Assembly: GCA_052435735.1 (NCBI GenBank)
Contig: JBQVNB010000006.1
Span: forward strand, 1-64,000
Source: Aliihoeflea sp052435735
GTDB taxonomy: Bacteria; Pseudomonadota; Alphaproteobacteria; Rhizobiales; Rhizobiaceae
Length of the DNA stretch: 64,000 nucleotides
Reading direction: 5' to 3'
A program made the translations under genes and the position numbers. Position 1 is the stretch's first letter; the number at the start of each line of letters is the position of its first letter. A model generated the notes under the pieces. The model saw only the letters and a program-made list of their open reading frames with translations. It did not search any database and was not told the origin of the DNA. Below are positions 33,740 through 44,666 of the stretch, one piece after another.

Positions 33740-34846
33740 GTGCAGACCGCCAACCGAGCAGCATTCGCCGATCGCGTCGGCTGGGTCGATGCCGCCAAGG
33801 GCATCTGCATCGTCTTCGTCGTGATGATGCATTCGACGCTCGGCGTCGGCAAGGCGATGCACGATCATGGCTGGCTACACTATGTCGTCGAGTTCGCTCG
33901 GCCGTTCCGGATGCCCGATTTCTTCCTGATTTCCGGCCTCTTCCTCGGCCTCGTCATCGACCGGCCCTGGATGCGCTTTCTCGACCGCAAGGTCGTCCAT
34001 TTCGTCTATTTCTACGTGCTCTGGCTGACCATCCAGTTCGCCTTCAAAGCGCCGGGGATCGCGATGGAGGAGGGCGCCGCAGCGCCGCTGCACCACTATC
34101 TTCTGGCCTTCGTCGAGCCCTTCGGAACGCTCTGGTTCATCTACATCCTGCCGATCTTCTTCGTCGTCACTCGCCTCGTGAAGAACCTGCCGGTGGCGCT
34201 CGTTTTCGCCGCTGCGGCGGCGCTGGAAATCCTGCCGATCGAGACCGGGTGGATGTTGGCCGACGAGTTCGCCTCGCGCTTCGTCTACTTCTTCGCCGGC
34301 TACGCCTTCGCCGCCAACATCTTCCGCATCGCCGCCTGGCTGCAGGCCCGGCCGGTCGTGGCGCTGGCGATTCTGGCGCTGTGGGCGCCGGTCAATGGCT
34401 GGCTGGTCTTCACCCCTGCGCCGGCGCATCTGGCGCATCTCCTGACGGCGGAGATCGACCAGTCCGGCGCGACGCACGGCCTTGCCGAATTGCCCTTCGT
34501 CTCGCTCATCCTCGGCCTTGCCGGCGCGCTGGCGGTGGTCGCGGTCGCGGCGCTGGTCGCCGAAAGACCGTGGAGCCGCTGGCTTTCCTGGCTCGGCGCG
34601 CATTCGATCGTGATCTACCTCGCCTTTTTCCTGCCGATGGCGATTTCGCGCGCGGTGCTGATCCGCACCGGGCTCGACACCGGCACGATCTCCGCCCTCG
34701 TCACCGTCGCCGGCATCGTCGGTCCGGTCATGCTCTACGGCCTGATCCAGATGACGGGCTACGGCCGCTTCCTGTTCGAGCGGCCCGACTGGGCGCGGAT
34801 CGACGGCCGGCGCGGCGCGGAAGGCCGCATGGTCGCGGCGGAGTAA
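33740..34846 (+). CDS. Membrane acyltransferase, acyltransferase-3 family
   Basis: A 368-residue integral membrane protein with about ten helices. The N-terminal signature GWVDAAKGICIVFVVMMHS places the catalytic His (HS) of the family in helix 1, and FRMPDFFLISGLFLG is the second conserved motif. These enzymes O-acylate envelope polysaccharides, LPS or peptidoglycan. The target is unknown, with no polysaccharide genes nearby. Translation starts at GTG 33740-33742. A CtrA-type box upstream suggests cell-cycle control. A perfect hairpin terminator follows. Confidence 0.85.
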   Translation: MQTANRAAFADRVGWVDAAKGICIVFVVMMHSTLGVGKAMHDHGWLHYVVEFARPFRMPDFFLISGLFLGLVIDRPWMRFLDRKVVHFVYFYVLWLTIQFAFKAPGIAMEEGAAAPLHHYLLAFVEPFGTLWFIYILPIFFVVTRLVKNLPVALVFAAAAALEILPIETGWMLADEFASRFVYFFAGYAFAANIFRIAAWLQARPVVALAILALWAPVNGWLVFTPAPAHLAHLLTAEIDQSGATHGLAELPFVSLILGLAGALAVVAVAALVAERPWSRWLSWLGAHSIVIYLAFFLPMAISRAVLIRTGLDTGTISALVTVAGIVGPVMLYGLIQMTGYGRFLFERPDWARIDGRRGAEGRMVAAE

Positions 34847-34865
34847 GTTTCTGATCTTTCGCAAG

Positions 34866-34895
34866 AAAAAGGCGAGCCGCGCGGCTCGCCTTTTT
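34866..34895. terminator. Bidirectional intrinsic terminator
   Basis: GGCGAGCCGC (34871-34880) and GCGGCTCGCC (34881-34890) form a perfect stem with A-run and T-run flanks. Ends the acyltransferase and rnd transcripts. Confidence 0.88.
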
Positions 34896-34899
34896 CGTT

Positions 34900-35517
34900 T
34901 CAGCTATGCGCGAAGATGTCTTCTTCCGGCCAGCCCATCAGATCGAGCTTGGCCCGCGTCGGCAGGAAGGTGAAGCACGCTTCGGCCTCTGCCATCCGGT
35001 TCTCGCGGCGCAGGCGCTCCAGCAGCTTTTCGCGCAACTGGTGAAGATAGAGAACGTCCGAGGCGGCGTAGTCGAGTTGCTCGGGCGAAAGCTGCGTCGC
35101 GCCCCAGTCGGAGGATTGCTGCTGCTTCGACAGGGAGATGCCGAGCAACTCGTTGCAGACGTCCTTGAGGCCGTGGCGATCCGTATAGGTGCGCGTCAGG
35201 CGCGAGGCGATCTTGGTGCAGAAGACCTGTTCGGCCAGGGCGCCGAAGGCGTTGTAGAGAACCGCGATGTCGAAACGGCCATAGTGGAAGAGCTTGGTCT
35301 TCTGCGAATCATTGATGAGCGCGACGATGTTCGGCGCCTCTTTCTGTCCGGGCGCGATCTGCACCACGTCGGCCGTGCCGTCGCCCGGCGAAAGCTGGAC
35401 GACGCAGAGCCGGTCGCGATGGGGATTGAGGCCCAGCGTCTCGGTGTCGATGGCGACGGCGAGACCGCGATAATTGTCGAGATTGGGCAAATCGCCCTTA
35501 TGGAAGCGAACGGTCAT
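34900..35517 (-). CDS. rnd: Ribonuclease D-type 3'-5' exonuclease, short form
   Basis: A 205-residue DEDDy exonuclease. Motif I is AVAIDTETLGL, motif II is FHYGRFDIAVL, and motif III is LDYAASDVLYLHQL. It lacks the C-terminal HRDC domains of E. coli RNase D, as in many rhizobial versions. It matures or degrades small RNAs. The start at 35517 (MTVRFHKGDL) follows the M20 peptidase stop by 5 nt, so the two genes are likely cotranscribed. Confidence 0.9.
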   Translation of the reverse strand: MTVRFHKGDLPNLDNYRGLAVAIDTETLGLNPHRDRLCVVQLSPGDGTADVVQIAPGQKEAPNIVALINDSQKTKLFHYGRFDIAVLYNAFGALAEQVFCTKIASRLTRTYTDRHGLKDVCNELLGISLSKQQQSSDWGATQLSPEQLDYAASDVLYLHQLREKLLERLRRENRMAEAEACFTFLPTRAKLDLMGWPEEDIFAHS

Positions 35518-35522
35518 CGAGT

Positions 35523-36914
<1,392 letters not shown>

Positions 36915-37054
36915 GGGCAGGCCTTTCGATTCAATCGGGCCGGACCCTAGTCGGTTTGGCGCGGGGCGGGAAGCGGGAAGGCGTTGAGCCAGAAGGTTCG
37001 GCAGGAGATGACCGCGCGCCGCAGGCATGGGGCGCTGGTCGATGCCGCGAAAAC

Positions 37055-37083
37055 AAAAAAGCCGGGCGTTGCGGCCCGGCTTT
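37055..37083 (-). terminator. Terminator downstream of the L,D-transpeptidase gene
   Basis: GCCGGGC (37061-37067) and GCCCGGC (37074-37080) form the stem. The minus strand then reads a T-run (37060-37055). Confidence 0.8.
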
Positions 37084-37118
37084 CCTGATGGCGGTGTCCT
37101 GTTGCCTGGACGGTTCGC

Positions 37119-37739
37119 CTAAAGAACGATGACCTTGGCGCCGTTTTCGGCGCGATTGTAGAGGTCGATGATGTCCTGGTTGATGAGCCGGATGCAGCCC
37201 GACGACATCGCATGGCCGATCGATGCCCATTCGGGCGTGCCGTGCAGCCGGTAGCCGGTATCGCCGCCCGAATTGAAGAGGTAGAGCGCGCGGGCGCCGA
37301 GCGGATTGTCGAGCCCGCCGGGCTGGCCGCCCCGCCATTTGGCGAGTTCCGGCTGGCGCTTGATCATGGCGGCGGGTGGCGTCCAGCGCGGCCATTCGCG
37401 CTTCATGGCGATGCGCGCGGTGCCCTTCCACTCGAAGCCTTCGCGGCCGACGCCGATGCCGTAGCGCATCGCCTTGCCGTCTTCGAGGACGAGATGGAGG
37501 TGCTTGGCATTCGTATCGACGATGATCGTGCCGGGCTTCTCGTCCGTCTGGTACTTGACGATCTGCCGCTGATACTGGCGCGGCAGCTTCGACAGCGGCA
37601 CGGCGGGGACCTGATAGCCCGCATCGCGCACGGAGGCGTAATTGTCGCTGAAGACGCGCCCGCCAAGGTCGGTCGAGCAGCCGGCAAGGCCAAGGCCGGC
37701 GAGAACTGTCAGGGCGACTGCGAATTTCGAGGCGTTCAT
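37119..37739 (-). CDS. L,D-transpeptidase lipoprotein (YkuD domain)
   Basis: A 206-residue lipoprotein. The signal peptide ends in lipobox LAGC (Cys about 21). The YkuD catalytic domain (about 70-206) has HLHLVLEDGKAMRYGIGVG, RLHGTPEWASIGHAMS and the nucleophile motif SSGCIRL. L,D-transpeptidases make 3-3 peptidoglycan cross-links or attach proteins to peptidoglycan, a major activity in rhizobia with polar growth. Divergent from mmcB, with a 204-nt gap between. Confidence 0.92.
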   Translation of the reverse strand: MNASKFAVALTVLAGLGLAGCSTDLGGRVFSDNYASVRDAGYQVPAVPLSKLPRQYQRQIVKYQTDEKPGTIIVDTNAKHLHLVLEDGKAMRYGIGVGREGFEWKGTARIAMKREWPRWTPPAAMIKRQPELAKWRGGQPGGLDNPLGARALYLFNSGGDTGYRLHGTPEWASIGHAMSSGCIRLINQDIIDLYNRAENGAKVIVL

Positions 37740-37943
37740 CGACGGGCGATCCCAAAGGCCGCAAGCCGACCTTTCTTCGGTCACGATTTATTCGCGCCGG
37801 ACATGCTCTGCCAAGATAAAAACGGTTGAATGAGCAGTTGCGAGCGCATTGGCACCTCCCGCTGCGGCAAAAGCGCAACAATTCGCACCCGCTTCCTTTG
37901 CGAAACTCTTTGCCGCGCGAGCGAATCCTGCGAAAATCGTGTC

Positions 37944-38447
37944 ATGCCGATCGTCTCTCCTGTCTCCATCAATCCGCTCGCGGACGGGCGCCAGTCCGAC
38001 CGCGCCCTGCTCGTGCGTCGCGGCGTCCAGCGGCTTTTCGCCCAGATGGGCGCATCCGTCCTGCCGGAACTGTGCCTTCCGACCGGGCGCCGGGCCGATC
38101 TCGTCGCCCTGACCGCCAAGGGCGATATCTGGATCGTCGAGATCAAGACGTCGATCGAGGATTTCAGGGTCGACCGCAAATGGCCCGAATACAGGCTCCA
38201 TTCCGACCGGCTCTTCTTCGCCACCCATCCCGGCGTGCCGGCCGACATCTTCCCCGAAGAGTGCGGCTTCATCCTGTCGGACGGATACGGAGCCGAGATC
38301 ATGCGCGAGGCGCCGGAGCACCGGCTGTCGGCACCGTTGCGCAAATCGCTGACCTTGCGGATCGCGCGCGCCGCCGCGGCGCGGATCACGGCGGCCGAGA
38401 TCGCCGGCGTGCCGGTGCCGCTGCTCGAGCCAAGGGACGAATGCTGA
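37944..38447 (+). CDS. mmcB: MmcB family DNA repair protein
   Basis: A 167-residue protein of the MmcB family, with a nuclease-like core: RRADLVAL, then IVEIKTSIEDFRVDRKWPEY (ExK metal-site pattern). In Caulobacter MmcB is SOS-regulated and involved in mitomycin C resistance. The start at MPIVSPVSINPL (37944) is chosen because the upstream 38 codons are not conserved-looking. No clear SOS box was seen within the 204-nt upstream gap. Confidence 0.85.
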   Translation: MPIVSPVSINPLADGRQSDRALLVRRGVQRLFAQMGASVLPELCLPTGRRADLVALTAKGDIWIVEIKTSIEDFRVDRKWPEYRLHSDRLFFATHPGVPADIFPEECGFILSDGYGAEIMREAPEHRLSAPLRKSLTLRIARAAAARITAAEIAGVPVPLLEPRDEC

Positions 38448-38478
38448 AGGGCCTTGCCCCGATCGTAGGCGGAAGCGG

Positions 38479-38763
38479 CTAGCGGTCCGAATGGCCGAGA
38501 TCGCGCTGCGGCCATGCCACGTCGCGCACGCGCTGCTTTAGCACCTTGGCCTCGGGAAACCCGCCATCTTCCTTGCGGTCCCAGATGGTCTGCCCGTCGA
38601 GCGTGACGACAAAGATGCCGCCGGTGCCTGGCATGAGGGCGACTTCGCTCAGATCCTGACCGAAGGTGGAGAGGAGTTCCTGCGCCATCCAGGCCGCGCG
38701 CAGCATCCAGTTGCACTGGGTGCAATAGGTGATGGCGATGCGCGGCCGGGGAGCGTCGGTCAT
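38479..38763 (-). CDS. SelT/SelW/SelH family (Rdx) protein
   Basis: A 94-residue thioredoxin-like protein. The redox motif is CTQC (residues 14-17) in ITYCTQCNWMLRAAW, and the family's GTGGIFVV segment follows. It has cysteine instead of selenocysteine. Function unknown, presumably redox. Its ATG overlaps the last base of the yebC stop, so it is the second gene of that operon. Confidence 0.88.
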   Translation of the reverse strand: MTDAPRPRIAITYCTQCNWMLRAAWMAQELLSTFGQDLSEVALMPGTGGIFVVTLDGQTIWDRKEDGGFPEAKVLKQRVRDVAWPQRDLGHSDR

Positions 38764-39512
38764 CAGGCGGCGGAGAGCTTCGCCATCGTGGCCTCGTCGA
38801 CCTCGAAATTGGCATAGACGTTCTGCACGTCGTCATCGTCGTCGAGCGTGGCGACGAGCTTCAGGATCGACTGCGCCCTTTCCTCGTCGACCGGCGTGCC
38901 CGTCTGCGGGCGCCAGATCGCCTTGACCGATTCGGCCTCGCCGAGCGCTGCTTCGAGCGCGGAGGTGACGTCGCCGATATCCTCGAAGGCGCAATAGATC
39001 GTGTGGCCGTCCTCGTCCGACTGGACGTCCTCGGCGCCCGCCTCGATAGCCGCTTCCATCACCTTGTCGGCGTCGCCGACCTCGAGCTTGTAGACGATCT
39101 CGCCGACGCGATCGAACATGAAGGCGACCGAGCCGGTTTCGCCCATCGCGCCGCCGGACTTGGTGAAGGCTGCGCGCACATTGGAGGCCGTGCGGTTGCG
39201 GTTGTCGGTCAAGGCCTCGACGATGACGGCGACGCCGCCGGGGCCGTAGCCCTCGTAGCGCACTTCCGCATAGTCGTCGCCTTCGCCGCCGGCGGCCTTG
39301 TTGATGGCGCGCTGGATGTTGTCCTTGGGCATGGACTGGGCCTTGGCGTTCTGGACGGCAAGACGCAGGCGCGGGTTCATCGCGGGGTCGGGCGCACCCA
39401 TCTTGGCGGCGACGGTGATCTCGCGCGCGAGCTTGGAAAACATCTTGGAGCGCACCGCATCCTGGCGGCCCTTGCGGTGCATGATGTTCTTGAACTGTGA
39501 ATGGCCGGCCAT
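38763..39512 (-). CDS. YebC/PmpR family transcriptional regulator
   Basis: A 249-residue protein beginning MAGHSQFKNIMHRKGRQDA, the YebC N-terminal domain signature, then RYEGYGPGGVAVIVEALTDN. Family members were described as transcription regulators and more recently as ribosome-associated factors helping with polyproline stalls. The start at MAGHS is certain from the family. Cotranscribed with the SelT-like gene. Confidence 0.94.
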   Translation of the reverse strand: MAGHSQFKNIMHRKGRQDAVRSKMFSKLAREITVAAKMGAPDPAMNPRLRLAVQNAKAQSMPKDNIQRAINKAAGGEGDDYAEVRYEGYGPGGVAVIVEALTDNRNRTASNVRAAFTKSGGAMGETGSVAFMFDRVGEIVYKLEVGDADKVMEAAIEAGAEDVQSDEDGHTIYCAFEDIGDVTSALEAALGEAESVKAIWRPQTGTPVDEERAQSILKLVATLDDDDDVQNVYANFEVDEATMAKLSAA

Positions 39513-39665
39513 GGCACCCCTGTCGATCGTTCGGCTGAGTGGAAATTTGGCCGGGTTATAATGAAAACCGCCATGGGCGTCCAGAAGCCTGGCCTCGCGC
39601 AATCGTGACCCCGGGGCGTTCATGCGGCGGTTACGCTGCGGCAGACTTCGCCCGGAGCCCTGCCC

Positions 39666-40457
39666 ATGAAACTTCTGCTCGCCGCCGCTCTCTTCATTTT
39701 TGTTGGCCTTCCAGCCGCCGCGCAGGACGCGCCCGTGCCCAGCCAGTGCCTGGCGATCGCCAAAGCCGTCCCGAACGTCGTCTACGCGAATTTCACGCCG
39801 GTCCAGGCCGAGGCGGAAACCATCACGATCACCTATGCCGGGCATTCGACCTACATCATCGAGACGCCTGGCGGGGTCCGGATCGCGACCGACTTCTCGG
39901 GCGCCTACGGGGCCGATCCGCTGCCCGATATCGTCACCATGAACAAGGCGCACGGCACCCATTTCACGCTCAACCCCGACCCGCGCATCGCCCATGTCCT
40001 GCCGGGCTGGGGTGAGGAGGGCCCGGCGCGGCATGCGCTGGTGGTCGACGACGTCTATGTCCGCAACGTGCCGACCGACATCATGCGCTGGGGTGCGACG
40101 GAGGAGGGCGGCAACTCCATCTTCATCTTCGAGGTCGCGGGGCTGTGCATCGGGCATCTGGGCCATCTGCACCACGCGCTCGCGCCCGAGCATTACGGCG
40201 CGATCGGCCGGCTCGACGTGGTGATGGTGCCGATCGATGGCGGCATGACGCTGTCGCTTGGTGACGTGTCGGAGATCACGGCGCGGCTGCAATCCTCGAT
40301 CGTCCTGCCGATGCACCGCTTCTCGACGCCGATCTCCACCTTCGCGGCGATGATCGGCGAGACTTTCGAGGTCGAGTATCGCGACAGCCGGTCCTTCGAC
40401 GTGTCGCTTCGCTCGCTGCCGAGGCGTCCGACCGTGCTCATCCTCGAAGGAGTTTGA
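39666..40457 (+). CDS. Secreted metallo-beta-lactamase-fold hydrolase
   Basis: A 263-residue protein with a Sec signal peptide (MKLLLAAALFIFVGLPAAAQ). It has the UlaG-like metallo-hydrolase fold: ITYAGHSTYIIETPGG (first strand and metal region), CIGHLGHLHHAL (His cluster) and VMVPIDGGMTLSLGD. The canonical HxHxDH motif is not seen; the MNKAHGTHFT segment seems to replace it. Substrate unknown. Convergent with terC. Confidence 0.82.
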   Translation: MKLLLAAALFIFVGLPAAAQDAPVPSQCLAIAKAVPNVVYANFTPVQAEAETITITYAGHSTYIIETPGGVRIATDFSGAYGADPLPDIVTMNKAHGTHFTLNPDPRIAHVLPGWGEEGPARHALVVDDVYVRNVPTDIMRWGATEEGGNSIFIFEVAGLCIGHLGHLHHALAPEHYGAIGRLDVVMVPIDGGMTLSLGDVSEITARLQSSIVLPMHRFSTPISTFAAMIGETFEVEYRDSRSFDVSLRSLPRRPTVLILEGV

Positions 40458-40475
40458 GCACGGCCGATTCTGGCC

Positions 40476-41255
40476 TCAGTGCGTGGGCGTGACGGTGTCC
40501 GCGGCGGGCGGCATGGACTTCGCCTTCCTGCGCCGGGCCAGCATGTTGAGCGCCTCGACCAGCGCCGAGAAGCCCATCGCGGCGTAGATGTAGCCCTTGG
40601 GCACGTGGAAGCCCATGCCTTCGGCGATCAGAGTCATGCCGATCATCAGCAGGAACGCCAGCGCCAGCATGACGATGGTCGGGTTCTTGCCGATGAAGTT
40701 GGCGAGCGGCGTCGCGGCGATCAGCATCACGGCAACCGTGATGATGACGGCGATGTACATGATCGCGATGTGCTCGGTCATGCCGACGGCGGTGATGATG
40801 GAATCGACCGAGAAGACGAGGTCGAGCAGCAGGATCTGGAAGATCGCCCCGCCCATCGTGACCGTCGCCGTGCGCGAGACCATGTCCTCCTTGTGGTCGA
40901 CCGGGTCGACCGTGTGGTGGATTTCCTTGGTCGCCTTCCAGACGAGGAACAGGCCGCCGACCAGAAGGATGATGTCCTTCCAGGAGAATGGCTCGCCGAA
41001 GAGGGTGAAGACCGGCTGTGTCAACTGGACGATGAAGGCGACCGTGCCGAGCAGGATCAGGCGCATGACGAGCGCCGCGCCGATGCCGAGCCGGCGGGCG
41101 CGCTCGCGCTGGTGCTCGGGCAGCTTGTTGGAGAGGATCGAGATGAAGATGAGGTTGTCGATGCCGAGCACGACTTCCAATGCGATGAGGGTGGCGAGTG
41201 CCACCCAGGCGGTGGGGTCACCGGTCCAGTCGAAGTAGCCGAGAAGCCATTCCAT
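40476..41255 (-). CDS. TerC family integral membrane protein
   Basis: A 259-residue protein with about seven helices. It has the TerC signatures LEVVLGIDNLIFISILSNKLP and LLLDLVFSVDSIITAVGM, which contain conserved acidic residues in the membrane. TerC relatives act in tellurite resistance and in manganese export to exoenzymes. The start at MEWLLGYFDW is preferred; 27 additional codons upstream are possible but unlike the family. Downstream of ymdB, 114 nt away. Confidence 0.9.
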   Translation of the reverse strand: MEWLLGYFDWTGDPTAWVALATLIALEVVLGIDNLIFISILSNKLPEHQRERARRLGIGAALVMRLILLGTVAFIVQLTQPVFTLFGEPFSWKDIILLVGGLFLVWKATKEIHHTVDPVDHKEDMVSRTATVTMGGAIFQILLLDLVFSVDSIITAVGMTEHIAIMYIAVIITVAVMLIAATPLANFIGKNPTIVMLALAFLLMIGMTLIAEGMGFHVPKGYIYAAMGFSALVEALNMLARRRKAKSMPPAADTVTPTH

Positions 41256-41369
41256 TGTCGTGATTCCAGCCGCAAAGGATCGGGTGCGGGTGCCCTGATG
41301 TCGTGAAGCGTTAGGCGCCGGCCAAAGGGCCGTCAACCAACGGTTCGCAACAATGGCGAAACACGCGTT

Positions 41370-42194
41370 TTAGTTCCAGAAGGCGGGAATGGTTTCTTCG
41401 AGCCGCGGCCCGAGACGCAAGGGCGCGATCTTCTCGGCAAGGCCGGTGCGGTCGGAAATCTCGACACTGACGCCGCAGATCGTCGCCGGGCCGGAAGCGG
41501 CCTCGAAGCGGCCCTTCGGCACCTTGGACAGGAACCGGTTCAGCGGCTCCTCCTTGTCCATGCCGAGCGAGGAATCGTAGTCGCCGCACATGCCCGCATC
41601 GGTGAGATAGCCGGTGCCGCCGTTCAAGATCTGATGGTCGGCGGTCGGGTGGTGGGTGTGGGTGCCGACGACGAGGCTGGCGCGGCCGTCGACGAAATGG
41701 CCGAAGCACATCTTTTCCGACGTCGCCTCGGCATGGAAGTCAATCACCACCGCGTCGGCCTGCTCGCCGAGCGGGCAGGCGGCGAGTTCTTCCTCGGCGC
41801 ATTTGAACGGATCGTCGAGCTCGGGGTGCATGAAGACCCGGCCCATGATGTTGGAGACCAGCACGCGCGCGCCGTTCTTCGCCATGTAGACCCCGGTGCC
41901 GCGTCCGGGCGTGCCCTTGGGAAAGTTGGCGGGGCGCAGGAAGCGTTCCTCGTGCGGGGCGAACTGAAGCGCCTCGCGCTGGTCCCAGACGTGGTTGCCG
42001 GTGGTCACGACATCGGCGCCGGCATCGAGCGTCAGGCGGAAGATCTCTTCCGTGATGCCGAAGCCGCCGGCCGCGTTTTCGCCATTGACGATGACGAAAT
42101 CGAGCTTGAAATCGGAGATGAGGCCCGGCAGCCGGTCCCAGACTGCCGTCCGGCCCGTCCGTCCCACCATGTCGCCCAGAAAGAGAAGTCGCAT
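41370..42194 (-). CDS. YmdB/TIGR00282 family metallophosphoesterase
   Basis: A 274-residue dinuclear metal phosphoesterase. Conserved motifs are LFLGDMVGR, VNGENAAGGFG, TTGNHVWD, DFHAEATSEK and GTHTHHPTAD. Bacillus YmdB is a phosphodiesterase acting on 2',3'-cAMP and affecting biofilms. The role in alphaproteobacteria is not known. It starts 7 nt after the 5-formyltetrahydrofolate cyclo-ligase gene ends, an arrangement common in Rhizobiales. Confidence 0.93.
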   Translation of the reverse strand: MRLLFLGDMVGRTGRTAVWDRLPGLISDFKLDFVIVNGENAAGGFGITEEIFRLTLDAGADVVTTGNHVWDQREALQFAPHEERFLRPANFPKGTPGRGTGVYMAKNGARVLVSNIMGRVFMHPELDDPFKCAEEELAACPLGEQADAVVIDFHAEATSEKMCFGHFVDGRASLVVGTHTHHPTADHQILNGGTGYLTDAGMCGDYDSSLGMDKEEPLNRFLSKVPKGRFEAASGPATICGVSVEISDRTGLAEKIAPLRLGPRLEETIPAFWN

Positions 42195-42201
42195 CGCCTC
42201 C

Positions 42202-42783
42202 CTATAGCCCGTTCAAGAAGGGGCGCAACCCGCTTTCCGTCAGGATTTCGGGAAGCTGGACGTCGTGGTCCTGGTCGGGCACGCGCTCCACCTCCTGGCA
42301 ATCGAAGGCGATAGCGACGAGGCGCGGGGCGTGGCCCTTTGCCTGCAGGCGGTCGATTGCGCGGTCGTAATAGCCCGCGCCATAGCCGATCCGGTGGCCG
42401 CGATCGTCGAAGGCGGCGAGCGGGATCAGCATCAGATCGGGATCGAGCTCGGCGGCATCGGGGCCGGGCCCGAACGTGCCGAAGCCCATGTCGACCATCT
42501 TCCCGTCACGCACGAGTTCACGAAAGACGATCGTCTGCTTGTCGAGGATGGCGGGCAGGCAAAGCCGTGCGCCGCGTTCGCGCAGGGCGAACATCAGCGG
42601 CCGCACGTCGACCTCCGAGCGCATCGGCCAGAAACCCGAGACGACCATGCCCGGCTCGACGCCGAGACGGTCGGCGGCTTCCGCCATGCGCAGCGATGCC
42701 TCGATGCGCCATTGCGAATCGAGCCCGTCGCGCCTCGCAAGCGCTTCCTCGCGCAGGGCCTTCTTCAGTTCGCGTGGAGTCAT
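42202..42783 (-). CDS. ygfA: 5-formyltetrahydrofolate cyclo-ligase
   Basis: A 193-residue enzyme converting 5-formyl-THF to 5,10-methenyl-THF. It has the N-terminal ALREEALARRDGL helix, SGFWPMRSEVDVRPL, and the ATP/folate-site motif RIGYGAGYYDRAI. It sits immediately downstream of a 6S RNA gene, the same link seen in E. coli (ssrS-ygfA) and many alphaproteobacteria. Likely transcribed by read-through from the 6S promoter together with ymdB. Confidence 0.94.
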   Translation of the reverse strand: MTPRELKKALREEALARRDGLDSQWRIEASLRMAEAADRLGVEPGMVVSGFWPMRSEVDVRPLMFALRERGARLCLPAILDKQTIVFRELVRDGKMVDMGFGTFGPGPDAAELDPDLMLIPLAAFDDRGHRIGYGAGYYDRAIDRLQAKGHAPRLVAIAFDCQEVERVPDQDHDVQLPEILTESGLRPFLNGL

Positions 42784-42897
42784 GCTTCGCCCTCCTGTCC
42801 ATCCCCGATTACAGATCGAAGCGGGGAGACGGAAGGGGAGAAGGCGACATGAAGGTGTCGCGTGCGAGCGAATGGAAGGAGGAAAAAGCGAACCACG

Positions 42898-43046
42898 ACG
42901 ACCGATGGAGAGGTTGATCCCGGGTGCCTACAACGTAGGTGGGCGCCGTGTGTCCGAACCCACGGGTCCGGCCAGGGACAGCTCCCTAGAGATCAGTAAG
43001 GCCCCGAGAATTAAGTTACTCCTGTCGAGAAGCGCAGAACGCCGAT
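42898..43046 (-). ncRNA. ssrS: 6S RNA
   Basis: Read on the minus strand the region contains CTCGGGGCCTTACTG, then GGACCCGTGGGTTCGGACAC and the GCGCCCACCTACGTTGTAGG hairpin followed by CACCCGGGATC. These match the alphaproteobacterial 6S RNA core as I know it, and the position directly upstream of the cyclo-ligase gene is diagnostic. TATATT at 43053-43048 is a likely -10 box, so the 5' end is near 43042-43046. The ends are approximate. 6S RNA binds the sigma-70 holoenzyme in stationary phase. Confidence 0.8.
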
Positions 43047-43054
43047 CCCAATAT

Positions 43055-43423
43055 AGAGAGAGGCCGCCCGTTTCGCCAGTCGCGTTCACGAGGCGCCGCC
43101 GGATTTCGTGACGGCGCGCGTGAGCCGCGTCACGGCGCGGCGACGCGCCGGCGCGCATCCGTCCCGCCTCGTTGTTTTGCCAGTGAATTCGCAACCGCTC
43201 ATATTCGCATCCAGAGCTAAGTGACCTCGGGCGGAAGGTTCCAGGGGTCCGGTCACGAAGCCGCGATGAAATCGGTGACGGATTGTTCAACGTTGAACAC
43301 ATTGCGACCCCTTAGCCGATTTCCCAAATGCCACTCATCGGACGGCGACATGGCCGCCTCGAATTTCAACGGTCCCAAAAGCGCATCCTCCCAAGGGCGT
43401 CGGACCAAACCAGGAGTACTACC
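43055..43423. other. Noncoding stretch between 6S RNA and a small secreted protein
   Basis: No supported gene in about 370 nt. The left part should hold upstream promoter sequence for 6S RNA (minus strand). The right part contains a 16-bp perfect palindrome at 43284-43299 and the leader of the 89-residue secreted protein. zapA, which precedes 6S RNA in many Rhizobiales, is not here. Confidence 0.6.
43284..43299. promoter_or_regulatory. 16-bp perfect palindrome, operator-like
   Basis: TGTTCAACGTTGAACA is a perfect palindrome, 125 nt upstream of the secreted-protein start and about 240 nt from the 6S promoter. Its symmetry and length fit a dimeric repressor or activator site. No regulator gene is adjacent. 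Confidence 0.4.
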
Positions 43424-43693
43424 ATGAACCGCATTCTTCTCGCCTCCGCACTCGTCCTCGGCGTTTCGGGCGCAGCCTTCGCACAGCAGGCTCCCTACTA
43501 TGCCGGCAATTACGACGGCGCCGTCCTGACCCAGCTCAACGATGCGGTCTCCGGCTCGAACGTCGCCGTGGCGCCTGCTCCGGCCGGCAATTTCGAGACG
43601 ATCACGACCGCCTCGATCAACGACATGTCGAGCGCCCCGGCAACCGCGATGGACAACGTCTACAATGCCTGGCAGGTCGGTTCGGGCCGCTAA
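43424..43693 (+). CDS. Small secreted protein of unknown function (89 residues)
   Basis: An 89-residue protein with a clear Sec signal peptide (MNRILLASALVLGVSGAAFA, cleaved before QQAP). The mature part of about 68 residues is polar and low in charge, with YYAGNYDGAVLTQLNDAVSG and a Thr/Ser/Ala-rich middle. No cysteines. No family recognised; short signal-peptide proteins of this layout are common in rhizobia. CAGGAGTACTACC precedes the ATG and a strong terminator follows, so it is a monocistronic gene likely to be well expressed. Confidence 0.8.
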   Translation: MNRILLASALVLGVSGAAFAQQAPYYAGNYDGAVLTQLNDAVSGSNVAVAPAPAGNFETITTASINDMSSAPATAMDNVYNAWQVGSGR

Positions 43694-43714
43694 AGCCCGA
43701 TCGAACGACGCTTC

Positions 43715-43751
43715 AAAGCCCCGTTGCGCACCTGCGCAGCGGGGCTTTTTT
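43715..43751 (+). terminator. Intrinsic terminator after the small secreted protein
   Basis: AAAGCCCCG (43715-43723) pairs with CGGGGCTTT (43740-43748), with an inner TGCGCA/TGCGCA stem and a T-run to 43751. Confidence 0.9.
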
Positions 43752-43821
43752 CATGGCTGGTTCTTGCGCCGCCGAAAAGCCCTCCCTACTGTCCGCCCCT
43801 GTTTGAAAACGGAGTTCGCGG

Positions 43822-44661
<840 letters not shown>

Positions 44662-44666
44662 CGCAC

